Assembly (NCBI GenBank): GCA_021785115.1
Contig: JAJYGO010000357.1
Coordinates: 1-7,721 of the forward strand
Length of the DNA: 7,721 bases
Direction: 5' to 3'
Origin: Chloroflexota bacterium
Lineage (GTDB): Bacteria; Chloroflexota; Limnocylindria; Limnocylindrales; CSP1-4
Of this stretch, positions 6,005-7,721 are shown in pieces. The translations under genes were made by a program, and so were the position numbers. The notes below the pieces were generated by a model, which was given only the letters and a program-made list of their open reading frames with translations, did not search any database and had not been told where the DNA came from. Positions within the stretch are counted from its first letter, which is position 1. Every line of letters starts with the position of its first letter.

Positions 6005-6008
6005 CGCG

Positions 6009-6485
6009 ATGAGCCCGGCGATCCCGATCGCGCTGACCGTCAATGGGCGCTCGCGGACGCTCGACGTCGCGCCCCACCATACGCTCCTCGAGGTCCTCCG
6101 CGATGACCTCGCCCTCACCGGCACGAAGGAGTGCTGCCTCGTCGGGGAGTGCGGCGCCTGCACGGTGCGCCTCGACGGCCGGATCGTCGACTCGTGCCTG
6201 GTCCTGGCCGTCGAGGCCGACGGTGGCGAGGTGACGACGATCGAGGGCCTCGCCCCGGAGGGCGGCCTCACCCCGGACCAGGGGGCGTTCCTCGACAAGG
6301 GCGCCGTCCAGTGCGGCTTCTGCATCCCGGGCCAGGTCATGGCCGCCGACGACCTCCTCCGGAGGAGCCCGCACCCCACGGTCGCGGAGGTCGAGGAGGG
6401 GATGGCCGGCAACCTCTGCCGCTGCGGCTGCTACGCGCAGATCACCGAGGCGATCCTCGCCGCAGCCGAGGAGGGCGGGCGATGA
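6009..6485 (+). CDS. Mo-hydroxylase [2Fe-2S] subunit (CoxS type)
   Basis: A 158-residue small subunit carrying two [2Fe-2S] clusters that link the Mo centre to FAD. The N-terminal plant-ferredoxin-type cluster uses Cys43, Cys48, Cys51 and Cys63 (GTKECCLVGECGACTV...DSC). The C-terminal helical cluster uses Cys102, Cys105, Cys137 and Cys139 (QCGFC...LCRCGCY). Cys42 is an additional cysteine where relatives usually have Gly (KEGC), and Cys141 follows the second cluster. The start ATG at 6009 has AGGGGAG (5995-6001) 7 nt upstream and lies 4 nt after the FAD subunit's stop. The stop overlaps the large-subunit start (ATGA), so the two are translationally coupled. Full family length. Confidence 0.95.
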   Translation: MSPAIPIALTVNGRSRTLDVAPHHTLLEVLRDDLALTGTKECCLVGECGACTVRLDGRIVDSCLVLAVEADGGEVTTIEGLAPEGGLTPDQGAFLDKGAVQCGFCIPGQVMAADDLLRRSPHPTVAEVEEGMAGNLCRCGCYAQITEAILAAAEEGGR

Positions 6486-7721
6486 CCGGCGCCCGGGTCG
6501 GCGCGTCGCCGCGGCGCGTCGGGGGCGCCGAGCGCGTCACCGGCGGCCAGCGGTACGTCGCCGACATCCACATCCCGGGTGAGCTCCACGTGAAGCTCGT
6601 CACGCTGCCCGTCGCCCGGGCCCGGATCGGCGCGATCGACACGAGCGCCGCCGAGCGCGTGCCCGGCGTGCGGCTCATCGTCACCGCCGCCGACCTCCCC
6701 CAGCCCGTCCCGCGCTTCGGGCCGCAGTTCGAGGACCGCCCGGTCCTCGCCGTCGGCGAGACGAAGTACCACGGCGAGCCCGTGGCCGCGGTCGCGGCCG
6801 ACACGCGGGACGCCGCCGAGGAGGCGGCGGGGCTCGTGCGGGTCGAGCACGAGGAGCTGCCGGCGGTCTTCACCCTCGCCGCGGCTCTCGATCCGGCCGC
6901 GCCCCTCGTCCAGGACCCGGCGCTCCGGCCGGGCGACCCGCTCGCCGGCACGAACGTCCTCCGCGTCCACCGCGTCGGCTGGGGGGACGTGGACGCGGCC
7001 GCCGCCGACCTCGTCGTCGAGCGGCGCTACGCGTTCCCGATCGTCACCCACTTCGCGATCGAGCCCCACGCGTGCCTCGCGGCGCCGGACGGCGACGGGA
7101 TCGCCGTCTGGAGCACGATCCAGCACCCGAACTGGCTCCAGCGGATCCTCGCGAAGCTCCTCGGGCTGCCGCTCGCGAAGGTGCGGGTCCACGCCCCGGA
7201 CCCCGGAGGCGGGTTCGGCGGCAAGCAGCACGCGAAGTACGAGCCGCTCGTCGCGCTCATGGCGCTCCGGGCCGACCGGCCGGTCCGCCTCGTCCTCACG
7301 CTCGAGGAGACGTTCCAGGCCGTGCGCCGCGCCGCCGCCGAGGTCACGGTCCGGACGGGCCTCCGGGCGGACGGCACGCTGGCCTTCCAGGACGTCGCCG
7401 CCGACTACCTCATCGGCGCGTACGCCGACATCGCCGACCGGGTCGTCGGCAAGGGCAGCTACGTCGGGGCCGGGCCGTACCGGATGCCGGCCGCGCGGAT
7501 CGTTGCGCGCTCGGTCCTGTCGCACACCGTTCCCTCGACCGCCTTCCGCGGCTTCGGCAACCCCCAGGTGAACTGGGCGGTCGAGTCGAACCTCGACGAG
7601 GCGGCGCTCGCGCTCGGGATCGACCGGCTCGAGATCCGCCTCCGGAACCTCGCCCGGAAGGGCGAGGCATTCATCCCCTGGGACACCCCGGCCGACGGCG
7701 ACTGGGCCGAGGCCACGCGCC
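6482..7721 (+). CDS. Mo-hydroxylase molybdopterin-binding large subunit, 3' end outside the window
   Basis: Only the first 413 residues are present; the family is about 750-800 residues, so this is a cut by the window end, not a broken gene. The ATG at 6482 overlaps the small-subunit stop. The N-terminal a/b hammerhead-type domain is seen in RVTGGQRYVADIHIPGELHVKL and ETKYHGEPVAAVAADT. The Mo-cofactor region follows: FAIEPHACLA, GGGFGGK at 242-248, and TAFRGFGNPQ at 353-362. The last has the FRGFG arrangement of xanthine dehydrogenases/aldehyde oxidases rather than the AYRCSFR loop of true CO dehydrogenase, so a CO-oxidising role is unlikely. Asn360 replaces the Gly usual in FRGFGGPQ. The substrate is probably an aldehyde or N-heterocycle (family knowledge); which one is unknown. 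Confidence 0.93.
   Translation, partial: MTGARVGASPRRVGGAERVTGGQRYVADIHIPGELHVKLVTLPVARARIGAIDTSAAERVPGVRLIVTAADLPQPVPRFGPQFEDRPVLAVGETKYHGEPVAAVAADTRDAAEEAAGLVRVEHEELPAVFTLAAALDPAAPLVQDPALRPGDPLAGTNVLRVHRVGWGDVDAAAADLVVERRYAFPIVTHFAIEPHACLAAPDGDGIAVWSTIQHPNWLQRILAKLLGLPLAKVRVHAPDPGGGFGGKQHAKYEPLVALMALRADRPVRLVLTLEETFQAVRRAAAEVTVRTGLRADGTLAFQDVAADYLIGAYADIADRVVGKGSYVGAGPYRMPAARIVARSVLSHTVPSTAFRGFGNPQVNWAVESNLDEAALALGIDRLEIRLRNLARKGEAFIPWDTPADGDWAEATR

Noticed and set aside
3398..6412. Two long minus-strand frames opposite the GntR, P-loop and Mo-hydroxylase genes
   Set aside because: They are the same kind of antisense artefact; the plus-strand proteins carry catalytic and cofactor motifs throughout.
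5144..7721. Aerobic CO dehydrogenase (coxMSL)
   Set aside because: The gene order fits, but the large subunit has FRGFGNPQ instead of the Cys-containing AYRCSFR loop.
1..7721. Mobile element, CRISPR array, tRNA or rRNA
   Set aside because: I found no transposase, integrase, terminal repeats, regularly spaced repeats or RNA-gene signatures, and composition is uniform across the genes.

Overview
The window is very G+C-rich (about 70% by eye, with third codon positions almost all G or C) and densely packed, with short gaps, ATGA overlaps and good Shine-Dalgarno sites. It comes from a high-GC bacterium. Chloroflexota (Limnocylindria/Ellin-type lineages) or Actinomycetota fit best, but nothing here fixes the phylum. 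There are no rRNA or tRNA genes, insertion sequences, CRISPR arrays or other signs of mobility. It reads as one inducible catabolic locus with two divergent transcription units.

Left arm, minus strand: a transaldolase/fructose-6-phosphate aldolase-fold enzyme (65-1159). A second gene follows at once; only its first eight codons (1-24) lie in the window, behind a near-perfect Shine-Dalgarno site. Centre (1160-1665): a 506-bp divergent control region. It holds a strong extended -10 promoter firing to the right, a weaker candidate firing to the left, and two near-identical copies of a dyad (ATCGAT-N-ATCGAT), one at each promoter. A long leader of about 300 nt follows, with a GC hairpin and two tiny overlapping reading frames of doubtful status.

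Right arm, plus strand: six closely spaced genes that look like one operon. They encode (i) a PEP-utiliser-type phosphohistidine swivel protein with no ATP-grasp domain, (ii) a GntR/FCD transcription regulator, (iii) a P-loop protein resembling HPr kinase, and (iv-vi) the FAD, [2Fe-2S] and molybdopterin subunits of a xanthine dehydrogenase/aldehyde oxidase-family hydroxylase in M-S-L order. The last gene is cut by the window end.

How they may work together (inference): the GntR/FCD protein probably senses a small organic acid or a phosphorylated intermediate and controls both arms through the paired dyads. The Mo hydroxylase would oxidise an aldehyde or N-heterocycle, the aldolase-fold enzyme would cleave or join a C-C bond, and the swivel-His protein would transfer phosphate through His536. 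The most interesting point is the pairing of a phosphohistidine swivel protein that lacks its own ATP-grasp with an HprK-like P-loop protein in the same operon. This could be a split, unconventional small-molecule phosphotransfer system. The substrate cannot be read from the sequence.
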